The translations under genes and the position numbers were made by a program. DNA of 64,000 nt from Acanthaster planci (Eukaryota; Echinodermata; Asteroidea; Valvatida; Acanthasteridae): positions 1,866,196 through 1,930,195 of the forward strand of contig NW_019091375.1 in NCBI RefSeq assembly GCF_001949145.1, read 5' to 3'. Shown piece by piece: positions 37,201 to 52,013 of the stretch. Positions within the stretch are counted from its first letter, which is position 1. The number at the start of each line of letters is the position of its first letter. The notes beneath the pieces are model-generated. The model was not told the origin of the DNA, did not search any database, and saw only the letters and a program-made list of their open reading frames with translations.

Positions 37201-40200
37201 TCCGTAAGTGATGATGATGACGCCGACGCGAGATCGGTCCCTCCCCGGCGTTTGTCAACGGAACCACGGGCCGTGTATAGACAGCGACTGGCCGATGCAT
37301 GTTTTTTTTGTTTTTTTGTTTTTTTGCAGGCTGCTTTACAGGCCGGTGGAAAGAGCAAGACCAAGACCGAGCCGGCAGGGGAGTCGCAAGATCAACAGGG
37401 CCCCGGCAATCACCAAGAAGTGTTTGAGGAATGATGCATTAGGTGAAACACGTGGAATGGATGGTAAAAGGACGATAATGTGGGTCCCTCTTCAATCACT
37501 GATGAAGGGTGCTTAGACTTAAATGACGAAATCAATGCCCCACAGGATGACGCGGCGTGACGGTGCATCATTTTCCCTCCCGGCAAGGCATTGAAAAAGC
37601 CGCACTCTTTTGTTTTTAATTCGCTCGAGGCGCAGAGCTCCCAAACCACTAAATAATTTACCGGACAGCAGAAGCTTGTAAGCCAGCCAAACACTGTAAG
37701 AGTTCTTAAATGAAGTATACGCGTATAATGGGTTGAGTTTGGGTTTATGTGCAGTCAACTGTAAAGAAATCCAACCACTTATCGGGAAACTATTTTCAAC
37801 ATTCAACAAGTTTAATTTATGGATCCTAATTCATAAATGAACGTTTTTTGGCTTAAAAAGTATGTAGCAGGTGACTTGCAATCAACGTGCAGTACTTCGC
37901 CGTGAGATTTTTCTTTTGAACAGTTTGTGTGTCCCTTTTCTTGCTTAAGACCTAAATCATTGTGTGTATACTTTTCTTAAACTTGCCTAAATCACTCAAC
38001 CGCAAAGCACAGAGTTTTTAAAATTGGAGCATTTATACAGTTCACACTATAGACCTTTTCCCTGTGATGTCACGATCATGCTGGACCTATGATGTGTTGT
38101 GATGGCAATGAGTGCATAGTGTTGTGATGGTAATCTACCTATTCAAGATAAACTAGTCAAGCAAGCAGCGTTCGTGCGTGCGCTTGCACGTGGTTGAAGC
38201 TGCCCGTAGGAATATATGCGATCACCGTGGCCAAGGCGGTCCATAGGAAGCAGATAAAAGATGACACACATTGTCAGTAGCTACAAGTAAAGTTACCCAT
38301 ACATGGATGAAGTGACCAACATTTAGTAATCCCATCATTTTCACATAAGGAGGTGTAAATAATTGCTTTGAAATTGTGATAATCTGTGCACTCTAGTTTA
38401 CAATAGCGGTGCACTCTTCCCAAAAACTACAACCAAAATAAAAGCAACAAAAATCATTTTCAGAACCATTGCCTCCGTCGCTCATATTCCACCTTTGAAA
38501 GGACGGTGGCTACATTTCATCCCATGATCACAAAGCTCCTATTTTCAAATGGAAATAGGCCTATCTAGGTTCGTTATCGTCGAGCTCTAACTTCGTTATT
38601 CTGTGCCCTCTAGCTCGCTTTATAAAGCCTTGGAAACATTTTCATCAGAAAGTTTCAAAGTGCTCACCTCAGACAAATGTGACGAGGGAAAGGTAGTACG
38701 TGCATTCCGAAAAAAAAAATCTAGGTGAGATGTTCCATGAAATAAGTAGATTTCCTCTAGTCGTCGAACTGTGAGGAATTGTTGTAATGTATAGTTGGTT
38801 TCAATTACCGAAAGGACCTATTTAGCGGGGCTCTCTTCCCTTCTGCCGGGGTCTCCCGATCTATCAACCGCCCGCTTGTCTGGTGCTCACGCTTGCCTAT
38901 CATATTTAGCCCCAGAACAGCGTACATAATGCGCATAAAAAGACCGCAATTTGTTCTAGGGCTATCTCCCCCCCCCTCTGCAAGCGCGATTGTCTTCAGC
39001 GCAACGTGCCGAGAGAAAACAGTCCCCGTCGGAAGTGAGTTAATTCGCCGCGTGTGATACTCCAACACGAGCCCTCGCGCGTCATTTATTTACCCGAGGA
39101 TCCTTGCCAATCGCTCCCATCATTGTTTCCCCCGCCTCGTAAGGTATCGATGCGTACAGATCACGACAGAGTGATTCGTCGCGGTGTCGCGTTGTCATTC
39201 GCCTGCGTCGGTTACCCGACGCTTTGATTTTTCCCCGAGCAATGTGCACTTGTGGTTCCTAATTTCATCGGCGTCTCTATTCCACATCTACTTCACCGGT
39301 CCATAAAAGCCGATACCAGTTGGATCGCCAATGGGTCTTTAACATCCGGCTTCGCAACAAAATTCGTCAGCAACATGAAACGAGGATCGATTAAAGCGTG
39401 AAGGCCCACCGAAATTGGACACCTTGACACCTTTTTTTCATAATCTATACTCTCCATTCAGATGGTTCAAGACCAAATTGATCTAGATCTATTTGGAATG
39501 AACTTAATACAGAGCATTAAGAACAGGAGTCTCCTATTATCTGATCCAATGCAAATTCCTCAGACACTAGAACCGTATTCCGCAGTGAAATGACTATCAC
39601 GCTGACAAGAGGATACAAATAAATTGAATGTTGACACACGAAATGCCAAGTATTAGCCGTGACCTGCGATTAAATGGGGTTCGATCGTCACGGAGCGGAT
39701 ATTTGGGAAATGCCACTTATGGTAATATCGAGTTTACGCATAAAGTAAATATTTGCAGAGAGCCAGCGACGAGAGTTGCACTGTTATTACATGCCATAGT
39801 CCTTGGTCGGTAAACTGCAGATATCAGTGCTTAGCGTAATGAAACCACTACGTCGAATTTACCTTGTTTCAAAATATTGGTGAACAGGTTTGAGACAACA
39901 GGGCACCATCTATCCTTTCTGCACTATCGCAAGATGGAGTGCTTGTGTCGACGGGGATAATCGGGTAATAGACAAAACCTGACAATACTCACGACCGTCC
40001 CAGTATAACTATACACGCCACTCATTGTTTAATTAATTAACCTTTAAAACAGATTCAAGAACAGGTCATTTTTTGTCAATCTCCATAGTAGTTTCAATCC
40101 CTTAGCCCATCTCTGCGCATCAGCAAGGCATTAACGTGGCACCCCCCCCGAAAAAAACTTTATGCGATTTCGGGTAAAAGGCTGCGCAATGATAAGTGTG

Positions 40201-43200
40201 CTGGATTGGCAGCCATGACCACGGTGGCCACGAAGGGACACCACAGACATAAATTGGGTCCACAGTCTTACAAAATACTTCACAACATGAGATGATTTGG
40301 CGAAATTGCTAAATTATCTTCTTGGCACGTCGAATTTTTGTCAGTGATTGCGAATTTCTTCATCGGCATAAAGAATTTTTTTCACCATTATTCTTTCACG
40401 ATACATACCAGTATATCTGTTATGAACTCATAGCGACATTTGCCGGCTCATTTAAACCTTAAGGGTTCCAAGATTGCTTCCCAATGTATCTAAGCAAGGG
40501 ACATTCCTCTGCAGCAAGCAAACGCATGCAGGCGTGTGTGTTCTTTATGATTTAGTCTCGCTGTACAACAGGGGAAGTGACTTCACGTCCATGATATCAC
40601 AGCTACCTACTTTGCCCACCTAGGAACACTATTGGGAAAAGATGTCCACTCAGGTCTACCATAGTTGGCTGAATTGTTAGAAAAAAAAGGCTCAGTGTCG
40701 AGCAATGCCTTTGCGACCATTGATCATGGCACCTCCGGGCCATTGATCGGGGATTTTATTGCCAAGGAGTGGAGCCCGCATGGGCGAGGAACGAGAATAG
40801 ATCTCCGGAATGTAAGTGCAATTGAGCCGGCTCGGCCATTTTACAATGGCGGGCTCAAGTCCTTCACGATAAACGTCGGTTTTGTTGATGTCAACCTGCG
40901 CTTTGATGGAAATTGGCTCGCTTTTGTTTGCCCGTTGGACATCCATATGAAATAGTTTGAACTAAACATAGTTCGTTCAACTACGCAGGGGTAATTCAAA
41001 TTAGCAGCTAGGGGACGGTGTTTTATAACCGGCGTGCAACGTCTAATGGCATCCTGCCATGTTTAGTGCATTGAGCGGCGTTTGGTACAAAGTAGGACTA
41101 AGAAAAAGATGCCCCGGCTCAACCTCATGGGGTCCTGGCGGGGCGCTGTCCACGATTTCTGCAGTGAAATGTTCCAAGCAGCCCCGGATCGTTAAGTTAA
41201 TTCTAAGCAACAGTTGAAACTTATAAAGGAGCTAGATCAGTGGAAATGTCACAATAGACAGATGATTTAGAAAAAAGGGAAACCTCAGCATTTGCTTACT
41301 TCATCCAGTTGAAAAGCAGTCTTGAAATGCTAGCCAAATTTTTCGTCTCTCCCTATCTCTCTCATCTGAAGACGTGATGAAGAAAGTCTACTTTGCATTT
41401 AATTTTTTTTCTTAAGAAATCTACAGAACTGTTCGTATTTCCCATGTTTCGTGAACGACAAGGGTGAAAATGTGAAGGCAGTGATTTGGGAAATCGCTTC
41501 AGGTTGAAATGGCTTCATAAGGTATAAGCTACCTGGATAAAACACTCCAAAGGGGCAAAGGTGAATTGTGAAGAAGCAATAACGGCATGTTTTTGACCTG
41601 TCAGAAGTAAAATCAATGAAAGGCTGAGGAGAGGCTTACTAGGAAGATATTCATCTGGCTCTCAGAGCCCTAGCAGGCAGCTGGGGCTGCACCGGGATGA
41701 ATTAGGACAGGGAAACCCTTTGTCCGCCTTCCGGTGTGTTTAGACAAACCAGTGGGTGCTGTGTGAGTTGATTCCCCGCACTGATCGAGACAAATGCGTA
41801 CAAAAAAAAAATGGAATCGGGGGTAAGAAACGCGAATTGGGGTCACAGAACTTGAATGTGGGTTAGTGGATTAACACTCTGGGTGAGGCACACAACATTG
41901 AGGTTGATGAATCGAAAATTTTCGGTGCATATCCAACCAAAGATGAAACTGTGGGCAACGAATGATGGATCCGGTGTGAAATGTGGTTTTTATACAATAT
42001 TTTGCCCTCAAGGCGGGAAAACACCCCAACCAATCGGATCTGAATAAAGAGGCTATCACAGACCAACGCCCGGGCGTTGACCACGCCATGCCACCCCATA
42101 TGTCACAGTCCTATTCTTAATACCCTTTTCTGTGCACTGACTTTGTGTCTCACTTTTGAACACTATGTCAAGACACTTCTCGAAACCTGGCTGAACAAAA
42201 CTGTTGGTTTTTACCCTTACTTTGAACTACATGTATTTGGATCGATTGTGGGCTCGTTTGTGTCCAAGTTTCTCACCTTAAAACAATGGAAGATGGGAAA
42301 ATATATCAAAGCTGGTATGTATTAAATGACATCAAACCAGCACGTAATTTACATGCTCCAGTAATGGCCGTTGTTCTGGTACTGAATAACTGAAAGATGT
42401 TGAAGTGAAAAATACCTATCCTATAAGGGTGATTCTGATAGCAGCCACAACGCACAACAACCATTACGATTCATGAGGCAAGTTGGTGCTATATATGTCC
42501 TGATTTACAACGAATGAGGTCAGGATTCCTGTCTTCGGCTATCTCTTTCCTTTGACCCTCCTCTGTCGAGAGCAATCATCTCATCTTGGAAAAGCGCCAA
42601 AACATCTTGCCTACAAAACTGTAACCAGAACTAAACCAAAACCTTCATTGCCACTGGGTGAGAACCAACAATCTGTCGAGATCAGAGACATCAACTCCCA
42701 CAATAAGCTGTTGCGAGTTAAAATCTGAATAAAATCCGGTCCACTGAGTTACCTGGTTGCACATATTAAAAAAAATGAGTTCCCCCGACTACAGACACTG
42801 TTGCTGTACCTCTTCACTCGGGGCAAACCTTTGCATAGCGACCACCATCTCTGGAATGGACTGGTTCCTTTGTGGCCTTCTCATCCACTGAGAACAGTGT
42901 CGGTGCAAGGCGTCTCTTATGTAACTGAGCAAAAGCTTGCCCTGAATGAAAAAACAGCAGTGTCCTCAGTAGAATTCACATTTTTACGTTCACGTGAATT
43001 TAAAGAACTCTGTGTACTAGATTTTATTCAAATTTAACCCACCAGAGGCCTATTGTCGATTCATACATTTGCCACCGTGAGTGGAACACCCTTGACAGTG
43101 TGAATCAGAAAAAAAAAAATGACCTTAGCCACTAGATGCATCACGAAAATGAAAATGAGAAATCACATTACTCTCGGATTCAGCACAGAGTGGGTGATAT

Positions 43201-46200
43201 TTCCACTTTGGAAATTGAACATCGGTAATAACAGAATTTGGGTTTTGGATAAACCAAATACTTTGGAAATATGTATTCTCTCCTGATGGTATTTTATAAA
43301 CTTATCGATAACATCACCAATTAGAAAATTCCATTTTGGTATACTGAGCAGGCGTACGCGTAACTTTGGCGAAGGCCAAACCACCAGTAGATTTCACTGG
43401 CTTTTCAAGAGATGTAGGACTCGGGAAATACACTTTGACCGAGCTCCTAATATGATACATTCGGCCTCGCTAGAAATGAAGAGATATGAATCCCCCTGCG
43501 TGCCAGTTCGCTATAAATCGCAGCCTGCATAGACCCCCCCCAGCAAAAATCTTCCTTCACCATAGGAAGCCTTCGCACCTACACGTGTCAGAGCTAGCGT
43601 TCAAACATCTGCCCCGGGCGCGAAAACCAAGGCCACGTTTCCCGTGTAATCTTTTGCCGCTTTTTTTTTCTCCCACAATCTGCATCGCGCTTAAGTCCCG
43701 AACCCGGTACGCCCGTAGTCGATTTGAGGTGTTTCGTTTCAACCGATACTCTAAGATGCTGTACACTTATATTGAGTCTCTCGTTTTTTTCTGAGTAAAT
43801 AAGACGCCTACATCAGCCAAACTCCCTACGTCGCACAGCCACGGGACAACCCCCGGGTAATGACACGTTCGTAATTTACCCGAGACGGGGCTTCAGGTTA
43901 GTTCTCTTTGGTCGAAATCCGATCCTTAAAGCTACAACGATAACCAAACAACAAGCCTCACTCGAACATTCTCACAGTTTGGATTTTGGGAGGCGACAGA
44001 TTGATGATGTCAGTTTCCTGTAACATAATTCTTTTATAAGCATGTATAGTACCTAGTCTACGAATGTTTCGGGGAAAAATAATTCTCGTAATCTTGGCAA
44101 TGGTATCAAATTTGTTGTTTTATTAATCGAAAACGCCAAGTACAATGGCAAGAATTTAACAGAATGCCGACCCTTAAGTGACTAAAATACGAATGATCGT
44201 TAAATACTGTAGAAGTATTTTTGTCCTAAAATCAATAGCCAAATAGTAAGATACAATGCAATCTGTGTGTCTGGCATCGGCCTCTCCAAAAATAACTTTA
44301 ACCACTCAAGCTTCTGAAGGTCACGCTAGGAGTGGAAACACACATGCATCACTTAATAACAAGTCGTCACTGTCAATCGAACATGGCCAAGGTAAGCAGG
44401 ATTGACAAACGACGAAACACATTACTTATTCATGTCTGATTGACTTCAGCGGCGAGGTTTTCCTGAGAGATCCGAAGCACGTATATAGAATGAAACGACT
44501 CGTGAGGTAGGGGTCAACTGTTTCCATGGAAATGAAAGGTCTTGTAAAAGCAAATTTCTGGCCGCTGCAAGGTTTTCCGATCCATAATCTAATCCTTCCA
44601 AATGAATTCAACTCTACATTGGCAAATAAACAGTTCTGATCACAAAAGAAATTCCTTAGCGAGTACTTTAAAGTGCTTTTTCATTTGCTTAGAGGGTCTG
44701 CATCTTCCACTATCCCCAACCCTTCTCCGTGAAACTTCAGTTTGTCAGCTGAAGCCAAAACGTTCCACGGTGTCTGATGCTGTGCGTGAAGTTTCTCTAC
44801 TGCTGCGACAACAATCTGATTTGTTCGTTTTGCTATATCCAAATATGACTCATCTCTGTCAAAGAGGAAATGTTTGAAATAAACGCAGTCAAATTAGACC
44901 ATAAAAGAAGTATCAATGGAAATATGTGTCCCGTTTTTCTTGTTCTCTTCTGGCTGCTCTCATATTGCGACTATAGCATTTTTTAGTGAAACAGTTCTTG
45001 CTTCTTTATTTCTATTTATCATCATAAGTAGAAACTGGAAAGAAATATGACAAGAAACCATATCATTCAAAATATAATTTTGAAGAAAAGAAATATGGTG
45101 AATTCCGAGCTCTGGCGGATTGACTGTCATCAACTTAGAGTAGGCCCACGTCATACACAACAACCTCTGGTGTTGCATTGTGACGGACGAACTATCTAGT
45201 GTGCGTTCTTATATTAGTGCCAGGAAATCGGTGGGTGGGAGTTAGGGATTGTTGGGGGATAACGTGACCGGCTGTGGAGATTGAAGGGGGGGGGGGGTTC
45301 TGACACTTTATGACACTAAGGGGTGATTTTTGTTGTATTCATGAACACTCAAAAAAAGGGAGTCTTTTTTTTCCCAAAGTTATAGATACGTCGTATGCAG
45401 GGGTGTAAGACCATCAATATATTTTGGTTGTTTGAAAGTTCCAACAATTCTTCACACTCTACCTTATTTCATTTACTCACCAGGAAAAAAGTGGCCACGA
45501 TACAATATCCCACCAGACGTTTCACTTTTTTTCTGGGGGGGGGACCGACTCGGCAACAGTTAGAAGCCGTAGGCTTAGAGGTTTAAGAAAAGCGAACATT
45601 TTATTTAAAAAAAAGTCCTTAGTGTGCATTAGCGACAAGCATTTTAAAAATGTATTCAACTGTCAGAAAGGGTTGACCGCGTGCGGAGCGGAAGTAATAA
45701 ATCAATGAAGTTCCCCCGGCAAGACCCACCATTTTATATAAAAGACCATGCGTGTTTGCTGTAACATGACGGCTGTGTATATAAAGACATTGATTCGAAC
45801 AGCGGGTTGGTGTAATGACATTTTGAAACATTGACAATAATAATTTGACCCTTAACAGCATAAGCGCCACAAGAAAAGAAAGCCTACTTGTATAGCAAAA
45901 TTTGAACGCGCGGTCTTGAAAAGGGCAACGATGGCCAGTGCAACGTTCCACGTTGAAATTTTGTGCCGTGTAATGTAACGACCCACACATCAAACAAACA
46001 TGAGGGAGGAACTGAGGATGATGGGAGAAAGATAAAACTGCTCAAATTCCAAGACCCCGTTAGTACCTTAAACCGCTTGAAAGAGAGATAAGGTCTCGAC
46101 GAAGCCGATTCTGATCAAACAGGTGATCAAGCCGAGCATCAGGAGCGGAATGTTCACGGACCATTACAATCGCACTTAAGCTGGCCTACTCAAACCGGAT

Positions 46201-49200
46201 GTCAAGTGAGCGCCTGCGTCCCAGTATTGGTCCGGTGGTTGTACAACGTAAAATGTAAACAGCGAACGCCAGTTCGGTTGCCAAAAAAGTGACATTTTAC
46301 TTTTCTACTTCTTTTTTTCATATTCTCCCATAGAAAACAAGACGACATCCCATGCATATAAAAACAGCGGCGATGAATTAAGACTTCTCTCCTGTAAACT
46401 AAACCACGTTGATGTCCAGGTCGCATTAGGCCTAATGTTTGTGTTCTTAGTTTATATTTTGGGAAAGCAAAAGCAAAGAGGTCTCAGGTTCAAGCTATCG
46501 AGTCCATCTAAGACGTTACGCAGGTTTATAAATTTTACAAGTTACAATATGTTAGCGCCGGTGAGCAATCGCATGCATCCATTTAGAGCAGCATTCGCAG
46601 TTTGTCTAGTGATCATCATTAGTCTCGACTGGATTAAAAGTCTGAAAATTTGACCAGGTATAACTCCTCTTTGAAAATAAGTTTCAAAGAGCTTGTCCTG
46701 AAATCTTGACGAGTGATATTCCCAGAGTTACAAGTTATTTTTCTTGACAACCTTAATATTGGATAAAGATACTCTTCCTTGCCCAGTGAATTCTATTTAT
46801 ATAGTTATGGTTAATTAAGTCTTGTAATTTTCTTCAAGATTCTGAATTTGTATTTGTGTCTTCCAGTTGTTATTTGGTTTATTGCAAATCACATCTATCA
46901 CATGGTTGTAACTGCTTCTTGTCAACAATACCAGATGAACCACAAATATAGCGTGAATATTGAAAAGAAAAAATTGTATTCAAAGTCCACATGAAAAGGA
47001 AACAGACTTGCTTTGCGTGAGGGTGATTTCATCTATTGACCAAACGAGACAAACAAGGGGAATCATTAACTACAATTTATTTGAGTACGAATACCCAAGA
47101 CAAGGGTAACAAGTGCAGGGCAAAGGATCCCGGACATGCGAAATGGCGCCCAGTGACACACGCAAAAATGACGTCTGGACTAAGTCGTGAAAAGCGGAAC
47201 ATGTAATTTGCTACCTCTTAATTAATTAGCCATGTTCATTTGCTTTCAATACATCAAATCATCTCTACTTCTGTCACATACATTTAATACAAATGTAATG
47301 CAAATCTTTCGCTGATTTAATTTGGAGTCTTTTTTTAGACTTTTAAAAATGCTGAGCTCGGTTAAAAGGTTAGTTTTGGCGTTTCCACAAATACAGATAC
47401 CCAAGTGTCGAAAAAATTAATTTGAGGTTCCTAACTTAATAAGCCGCCCCCTCGAACTGCACATCATTTCATCAGTGTTGAAGTCTACATTGAATTAAAA
47501 AAATATATTTAAAAAAGTGTCGACCATTAGAAACCAGACCATGCAGTAGTGTTCAAAGGTTTTTTACACAAAAAGCAGCAATTCACAACAGACCATGAGG
47601 AAAGAACCTTTTTACATTAAGCCCGAGTGTAAGTAAGTTACAGTTTTAGAGGTCTCTTGATTGGTGTTACTGTTGTAACGGCATCAAATAAATTTGTCCA
47701 GAGTATTTGCAACAAAGGATCTAGCATAGGTAGTCTACGTTTTAGTCGACGCCTGATCTGATTTTTATATACCCAGCAAGAAATGAGACCGAGGGGTACC
47801 CCCCCAACATGTCCAATCCCTTTACACATTCCAGACTATTGTTACTTAANTTCTCTCCGTCTCGTACCTTGCTGCATATGTATAGTTTTTATCATTTCTT
47901 TCCAGCTGAAGCTTTTACATGTAAGAAGGTAAAGTTGGTGCTTCATGTTATGCCTGGGAAAGCCCCAACTACGTGATAACATTTACTTTCCCTCATGGTT
48001 TTATAAAATTTTCGCTGACACATCTACTGCCTACAGCACGCAAACGTTTCATCAGATTAATCTTTTGTCGAGGAGCACAATGCAGGTACGTTCTTTGTTC
48101 TTTTTTAGGGAAGCCACGGCTTGGCCGCAATCTTGTTAGCGGCTCAAAATGTGTACAACCAGCCATTCCATTGTTTTTGTGTTTTTGTGGAAACCCCGGA
48201 AATAGTCCGGATGTTTTCGCAAGAGCTGTCAATGGTTGTCCGGAGCGCTTGAAGAAAGGATTACAACTCAAAAAGAATGCTAAACAAAATTCCAGCGAAA
48301 GAGAAAAGATTATTGTCATGCTCTTTTCTCTGAGCTTAAGCTTCTATTACAATCCACCCTGTGCCTGTGCCAAAGTGTGCAAGAAGAAATACGACCATCA
48401 ACTCCTGTAATAGAGATACATATGCCTATAGCGGACAAGCGCCCATCGTTCCACTGAAAGGACAGAGTTGGTTCACTTTATCTGCCTGCACAAAGAAAAA
48501 ATCGTTGCTGAAAAACGAGACTATTGAAACAAAGACTCACCCACCTTTTTATTCTTTTAAAGGCGTCCTGGGTCCTGCTTTGCTGATTTGTATGGCGATG
48601 CTGGGGCGTTAAGAAAGAGATCAGTTTGTAGCAGAGGAAAAGACGGTTAAAATGAGCTTGAGGTTCAGCATGCGCGTCCTTATGAGATACACGACCGGTG
48701 GTATTGTGGTGGTCGTCTACAGTTGAGTCGACTTATATAATATCTGTGCACATGCAGCGCACTGCCGCCCCCATTTTCCCCACGTGTGGGCAATTACTTT
48801 CTTTACGAAAATCTGATAATGTCGACAAAAAATCTTCATTAAGAGAAAGTACAGATTGGTGCGTGGGAGACTTCCCCCTTTCGCTTTTGACCATGCGTAT
48901 TGGTCCTTACGTTTCCGCCAAGCGTTAGCTTGGCGTTGTGAAATTAAGAAGTTAATATCGTCAACTTGTTATGGAGAGGCATCACCCTCATCTTCGTCAT
49001 CATAATCCCGTACAGGAGTCCTTGCTTAAGAAACTGATATATATTTCTTCTAATAATGCCACAAGTCACCGAAGTAGCCCTTTGCACTTTTTCTTGTAGC
49101 GTTGATATCACGATTTGCATCATTTAATACTGGTTATGATCTTGAGCATTCGCATCAATATCAGTTAATTGCCTCACCAGAGTGTCAGGAACAGGAAACA

Positions 49201-50940
49201 TGAAACCACATTAAATAAAGCACTTGACTAAATGAGTTTTCATCCCAAGAGGTCTAAAGTATTTTCATCAGTCTAAAGTGGTCAGTCTCTCTTCTCTCTT
49301 GTTGCGATGATTGCGTTTTTATTGTCCCCGGCTCCATGTTTGTTAATGGAATATTTTCTCACTGGTGCATTTGTGAGAGAGAGAAAAATATGAAGAGTCA
49401 CCCTTAGCATATTTTGATTGCTTTGCTCGGAAAATTGCAAATGTTGTAGGCCTGAGGTTTTATCATTTCGTCCGGGAGTTCTCCCTTCCCATAGTGATTA
49501 TTTGTTCAACTGGCTTCCATTCGAATGATTAAGAGTAAATGTTCTGGAAATTCATTTCCTTATTTAATGAATACAGAAAACCAAATTCTTGGACGTGGCT
49601 TTCGTGTGGACGAAATCGTTCGTTGAATTAGGTCCGAACAGTTGGTTCAGTCAGTCCTTCAAAAACAGTTCAGACTAGCTTGAGGGATGGCAGGCCTCGT
49701 GGTTGCATCGGCACCTTTAAAGTAATTTTGAGTTCTGTTTTTGTTGCGTGTTTGTCTTATGCTTACCTTCCTTATACTTACAAAATCGTTTCATCCAGTG
49801 TTAAGCAACGTAAGAGTAATGAGCAATTGATTTTTCAGTTGGGAAATTGCCTAATATTTATCACAAGTTAGATGTGAAGAACGTATCCATAATAAGACTC
49901 TTTGGAGCTGAAGGTTAGGGAGGAATCCCTCTGACAAATTCTATTGAATTCAATAATTTGGCAAAACAATAACAGAAAGTTTTATGTCACTACAAGATAA
50001 ATGGATGAATGGAAATAAACCAAACTGAACTATATTAAACTAAAGTGCATCTGTAATTCTCGTAGATTAGAGCAAATGATTGAATGAAGTAATATGACAG
50101 ATTTACGCTGTACGTAATTCATTCATAAGTGCACTGCTAATGCTTTCAAACCATAGTGAAATTGATACCTTCAGTCACTGGCATTAGTCGTTGGGGAACA
50201 GGGGACATGCCCCCCCCCCTTTTTCTAAGTGGGGGAATACTATATTAATTGTCCCCTGGCCCCGACTTTTTTCCTAAACCTAAATGAAAATATATGCCTT
50301 GCAAAGGCATTTTTCAAAAAAAACCTGGCTATTAGCCAAAGATTGTCTCAGATCACACCACGGAGCATCTACCATTTGTTCTTATCAAGGCTATGTCCCC
50401 ACTGTTCGAAACGGATTGACGCCCTTGCTCCGTCTCTACAAAGAGCAGCATCAGACAGGTCTTGCCTCTGATAAACACAGAGGTGTTAACGTTACACCAA
50501 AAAATAAAAATCGCATATTAACAGCATCATACGCTTGATGGTTCATTGCTTCATACTGTTACCAAAATAGACTACATTTCTATAAATTGCCGCCAGAACG
50601 CTGGCAACATACACGAAACGGAGGAAAATGCTTGAGAAAATACCGGTGTAGAATCGCCATCCCTTTGTAGTTTATGTCTCCACTTTGAACTTTCACAATA
50701 AGCTTTTGAACGTTTTGTTACTACTTTTTAATCTAGACCAAGCTGATCTGTTAATTTACTGCACTTGCTTTTTGCCATTTTATTTATTACAAACCAAGTC
50801 AGCCGCAGATTAGACTGTTGTCTGTAAAAGAAATCTTACTTGGAAAGTTAGCCATCTTCTTGCCATTTGTTTTCAATTTAATGTATGGGTGAATTGGGAT
50901 AAATATTGAGCATACCTCTTCAGATGTCTTGGGCATACTG
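34236..50940. other. No supported gene; several GC-richer islands
   Basis: Long intergenic stretch. Islands with higher GC and homeodomain-like TAATTG/TAATTA words stand out near 35580-35830, 38950-39400 and 40690-40950. A splice-bordered open stretch is at 37330-37434. Position 47850 is an undetermined base (n). Confidence 0.5.
47850..47850. other. Undetermined base
   Basis: The single n in the window, an assembly ambiguity. Confidence 0.99.
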
Positions 50941-50948
50941 CTAAAGGT

Positions 50949-51235
50949 ACGGTGTTAGATTGACACCGTGTGGAATCCCTGCTTGAGATATGGTGCGTAA
51001 TATACTCTCTGAATTGGAAAGAGTGAAATTAGGACAAGACGTTTTAGATTGAAAATCACCTTGAATTTAAACTGAAAAAAGGCAGAAAATAGCTCCCTCC
51101 AGTAGAAGCTCGGGTGAAATTTCAATCTTTCCTAGCGAAGAAATTTCACTCCAATTCGTCTGGTCCTTAATTTCAATCGGAGGGATTGAATCTTTACTCT
51201 TTGGAATTTAGAGAGTAGATTTAACACTGCGGGTA
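50949..51235. mobile_element. Short element with inverted ends
   Basis: The left side carries GTGTTAGATT and TACTCTCTGAATTGGAAAGAGTGAAA-like sequence. The right side, reversed, carries CAGTGTTAAATC and TACTCTCTAAATTCCAAAG. The left end also folds on itself (ACGGTGT at 50949-50955, ACACCGT at 50963-50969). The target duplication is not clear. Confidence 0.45.
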
Positions 51236-52013
51236 TGACTGTTTAAAAGGGTTTGCGTACTCTTTCCTTATGCTCATTTTGTGTTAATCAATGAACCAAG
51301 TCTTCAGTCTGATATAAAATGTATAGTGCTTTCACAGACCATGAGTCTGACAGCGGGTTGTCCTTAGGTTGCCTTTGATTAGACCCTACACATGTGCATT
51401 GGGGATACTTTAGTGTTTAGTCAGGAACATCGGGCAAAGTCTACCCGTTTCTACCCTTTTAGACAAAGTCTATGGAATGCCTTTAAAGTTCAGGCAAGGA
51501 ATACCTGTTAAGGTTATTTGTGCGTTGTGTGTTTCGCCGATAACAGTGACGTAGTTTGAAGCATTGGGTTTACTGATGTTGTTTTCAACGCTGGCGCAGC
51601 TCGACACATTTTGCGTCACAATAAGAAACGAAGTGCGACAGCTCTGACGTGTTTTTATTTAACACAATTTCCCGATAACTGAAATTGCCCACCTGGCATA
51701 TTCAAAACTCCCATGGATAGATATTCCATTTGTCACTGTCGTGGAGTGTAGTTTGAAGATTGTACCATTTAGTGAACAAAAAAGACGACTGTGGCGAGGA
51801 TTGTGACGTCACTCAACGAAGTAGGTGTCACCCGAGTTTGCATGTATTGGCTTCTCAAAATTATTCCATTGATGGGGATTGCGACGTCATGCGGCAGGAA
51901 AGGCATTAGTGTTTGTCTTGTCTGTTGTTGGTAGGGCCACACTGTGTCAGACGAACACTGCAAAAAACAAGTTTTTTCAATTAATTTAACATTCCCGCCG
52001 AGTGTTGTCAGAA

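Noticed and set aside
45619-45993. 124-codon minus-strand frame, considered as a receptor tail exon
   Set aside because: No coiled-coil heptads or GABA-B tail motifs, no convincing acceptor.
47973-48410. 145-codon plus-strand frame, with an acceptor-like site at 48108 before GKPRLGRNLVSGSK
   Set aside because: Protein-like in part, but no recognised family, no partner exon and no donor; left as chance pending expression data.
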